A stretch of 8,804 nucleotides of DNA from Actinomycetota bacterium (GTDB taxonomy: Bacteria > Desulfobacterota > Deferrimicrobia > Deferrimicrobiales > Deferrimicrobiaceae): assembly GCA_016844415.1 (NCBI GenBank), contig JAENIX010000023.1, forward strand, positions 1-8,804, given 5' to 3'. A program made the translations under genes and the position numbers. The notes beneath the pieces were generated by a model. That model saw nothing but the letters and a program-made list of their open reading frames with translations. It was not told where the DNA came from and did not search any database. Positions 7,662 to 8,804 of the stretch are shown piece by piece (within the stretch, counting starts at the first letter, position 1; each line of letters begins with the position of its first letter).

Positions 7662-8102
7662 GTGTCCGCGCGTGGTTTTTCGCTCCTGGAGTTGGTCCTG
7701 GTGCTGGCGATCGCCGGGCTGCTGGCGGCGGTCGTGATCCCCTCTCTGCCGGGCGCACTCGAATCGGCGAGGCTTAAGGGGACGGCGGGGGAGATGCGCG
7801 CGGTGCTCACCCTCGCGCGGACGCTCGCGGTGTCGGAAGCGAAGAGCCGCACCGTGGTATTCGACTTCGCCCGCGGGGAATACGGGTTCGATGCGGACGA
7901 GCGGAAATGGCTCCTGCCGGAGGGGATCCGCCTGGCGGCCGTCAGACTCGGAGATGCCGACAAGGAGAGCGGGGTCGTCCGCATGCGGTTCTACCCGGAC
8001 GGCAGCGCCGACGAGACGGAGGTCGCGCTGTCCTCTTCCGGGGGGGGGCGGATCAGGGTGAGCGTCGACCCGCTGACCGGGATCGTCGGGGAGGGGACAT
8101 GA
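7662..8102 (+). CDS. gspH: Type II secretion minor pseudopilin GspH
   Basis: This is a minor pseudopilin of the pseudopilus tip. The 146-residue protein begins MSARG followed by FSLLELVLVLAIAGLLAAVV: a short leader cut after Gly5 by prepilin peptidase, Glu at mature position 5, then the hydrophobic assembly helix. The soluble part has the GspH-type pattern of LARTLAVSEAK, a FDFARGEYGF strand and RMRFYPDGSA. The GTG start at 7662 uses the last base of the right CTAG of the inserted element, so its native upstream sequence has been displaced. The only nearby ribosome-site-like sequence is weak (GTGAG inside the element's right end). A run of nine G at 8040-8048 lies in frame, and the C-terminal VSVDPLTGIVG pattern argues the frame is right. 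The stop overlaps the gspI start as ATGA. FimT-like pilin is an alternative name. Confidence 0.85.
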   Translation: MSARGFSLLELVLVLAIAGLLAAVVIPSLPGALESARLKGTAGEMRAVLTLARTLAVSEAKSRTVVFDFARGEYGFDADERKWLLPEGIRLAAVRLGDADKESGVVRMRFYPDGSADETEVALSSSGGGRIRVSVDPLTGIVGEGT

Positions 8103-8608
8103 CCCCCCTGCGCGCTTCGCGCTCCGGGGGGCAGGCCATCCTACCATCTCCGCAGAACTCGACCGAGGGGCAGGCTCCCCTACCAACCAAATTGACCGGA
8201 AGGCAGGCCCCCGTGCGCTTTTCAGGCAGGGAAGGTTTTACGCTCCTGGAGGTCATCGTCGCCCTTGCGATCCTGGCCGCGGGGCTGCTGGGGCTGCTGG
8301 AGCTGCTCTCCGGCTCGCTGCGTCTTTCGGGAACGGCACGGGACACGACTGCCGCCTCCGTGTACGCATCGCAACGCCTGGAAGAGGCGCTTCTGGCGCC
8401 CAGGCCGGTGGAGGGGGTGGAAACCGGTCTTTTCGGGGAGAGGTACCGTTGGACCACCGAGACTTCCTTCCTTCCCGAGGAAGAAACGCTTCCGTTCCGC
8501 CCTATGCGCATCCAGGTGACCGTCGCATGGGAAGACGGCGCCCGGGAGCGTGCGGTGAGTCTTGTGGCAACCCGGTGGGACCGGAAGAGCGCCGGTACCG
8601 GCGGGTGA
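8099..8608 (+). CDS. gspI: Type II secretion minor pseudopilin GspI with extended repeat-derived leader
   Basis: This is a minor pseudopilin thought to nucleate the pseudopilus tip with GspJ and GspK. From the ATG at 8099 the product is 169 residues. The cleavage motif G/FTLLEVIVALAILAAG begins near residue 47, followed by ASQRLEEALLA and a small beta domain ending VSLVATRWDR, as in GspI. The ATG overlaps the gspH stop (ATGA) and has a strong GGAGG 4 bases upstream. A leader of about 46 residues is very long for a prepilin, and most of it is encoded by a repeated DNA module (8141-8212). A GTG at 8213, with AGG five bases upstream, would give the conventional 8-residue leader MRFSGREG, so the real start is uncertain. 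Either way the mature protein is the same. Confidence 0.85.
   Translation: MTPLRASRSGGQAILPSPQNSTEGQAPLPTKLTGRQAPVRFSGREGFTLLEVIVALAILAAGLLGLLELLSGSLRLSGTARDTTAASVYASQRLEEALLAPRPVEGVETGLFGERYRWTTETSFLPEEETLPFRPMRIQVTVAWEDGARERAVSLVATRWDRKSAGTGG
8103..8131 (+). other. Strong GC hairpin at the gspH/gspI boundary
   Basis: Six C (8103-8108) face six G (8126-8131). Inside them GCGCG (8110-8114) pairs with CGCGC (8118-8122) around a CTT loop, with a small internal bulge. In mRNA this hairpin begins right after the gspI ATG. There is no U tract, so it is not a standard intrinsic terminator. It could hinder initiation at 8099, protect the upstream message, or be the palindromic head of the adjacent repeat module. 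Confidence 0.5.
8141..8212 (+). repeat. Two tandem copies of a repeat module in the gspI leader
   Basis: Unit A (8141-8179, 39 bp) and unit B (8180-8212, 33 bp) both begin CTACCA, contain GACCG and end in a GGCAGG-plus-C-run block. Both lengths are multiples of three and both units read in frame, giving LPSPQNSTEGQAP and LPTKLTGRQAP. Unit A shares 20 of 22 bases with the copy in gspJ over the segment beginning TCGACCG (8160 and 8650). Confidence 0.7.
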
Positions 8609-8612
8609 CGAG

Positions 8613-8804
8613 ATGAGATCCCTTGAGCGATCCCCCCTACCAAAAACCTCGACCGGGGGGCAGGTTCCCCTTCGCGCTTCTGGACAGGAAGGTTTTACGC
8701 TTCTGGAAATGATCATCTCGCTCTCGATCCTCGCCGCGATCGCCGCGTTCATCGTCGTGGCGTTCCGTCTGACGGGTACCTCGCTGGAAAGGGGCGGGGA
8801 GGAG
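8613..8804 (+). CDS. gspJ: Type II secretion minor pseudopilin GspJ, N-terminal fragment
   Basis: The gene is open to the right edge (64 codons), so only the leader and assembly helix are visible. The product has a 27-residue leader, then the prepilin cleavage motif G/FTLLEMIISLSILAAIAAF with Glu at mature position 5. The ATG at 8613 follows the gspI stop by 4 bases and has GGGTGA 5 bases upstream. No other ATG, GTG or TTG in frame would give a shorter leader, so the extended leader is more secure here than in gspI. Part of it (LPKTSTGGQVP) is encoded by the repeat module also present in gspI. The assignment as GspJ rests on its place after gspH and gspI and on the motif; the diagnostic C-terminal part is outside the window. 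Confidence 0.75.
   Translation, partial: MRSLERSPLPKTSTGGQVPLRASGQEGFTLLEMIISLSILAAIAAFIVVAFRLTGTSLERGGEE
8637..8670 (+). repeat. Third copy of the repeat module, in the gspJ leader
   Basis: The copy starts CTACCAAAAACC and ends in GGGGGGCAGGTTCCCC. Aligned without gaps with unit B of gspI, similarity extends from 8637 to 8701 (against 8180-8244) at about 48 of 65 bases, ending in a shared 14-base GAAGGTTTTACGCT over the cleavage site. Both copies lie the same number of codons before the cleavage site and in the same frame. Confidence 0.65.

Noticed and set aside
7444..7758. Minus-strand open frame spanning the inserted element
   Set aside because: It crosses both element boundaries into gspF and gspH, so it cannot be a gene of the element, and it shows no transposase features.
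8040..8048. Nine-G run in gspH as a possible frameshift or phase-variable tract
   Set aside because: The frame downstream encodes a GspH-like C-terminus and ends in an ATGA overlap with gspI, so the length as read appears correct. Variability cannot be judged from one sequence.

Overview
The window looks like chromosomal DNA of a high-GC Gram-negative bacterium, most likely a deltaproteobacterium (Desulfobacterota). This is inferred from a type II secretion (T2SS) operon beside an NtrC-type two-component pair with a MASE3/GAF/PAS sensor, and from GC-rich codon use. I cannot name the species.

Left half, minus strand, in transcription order from about 4350 downwards: a membrane histidine kinase (1707-4325); an NtrC-family sigma-54 activator (325 to 1686 or 1710) whose reading frame touches the kinase stop; then, after a 185-base gap with a possible sigma-54 promoter, the start of a second response regulator (139 to the window edge). 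This reads as a signalling cluster: kinase, enhancer-binding regulator and another receiver protein.

Right half, plus strand, divergent from the kinase: gspE (ATPase), gspF (inner-membrane platform) and the minor pseudopilins gspH, gspI and gspJ, the last cut by the window end. These are core parts of the T2SS pseudopilus machine. gspG, normally between gspF and gspH, is absent here. The 220-odd bases between the kinase and gspE hold divergent promoter candidates and an 8-bp inverted repeat around the gsp promoter. Regulation of gsp by the kinase/regulator pair is possible from position but not shown.

The unusual features lie in the gsp operon and at the kinase/regulator junction. A 159-bp MITE-like element with 16-bp terminal inverted repeats and a CTAG duplication sits exactly between gspF and gspH; removing it restores a TAGTG stop/start overlap. 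A second repeat family occurs in frame within the leader regions of both gspI and gspJ, making their prepilin leaders far longer than usual. The regulator gene has no ATG, GTG or TTG that would give a complete receiver domain; a well-spaced ribosome site instead precedes an ATA codon.
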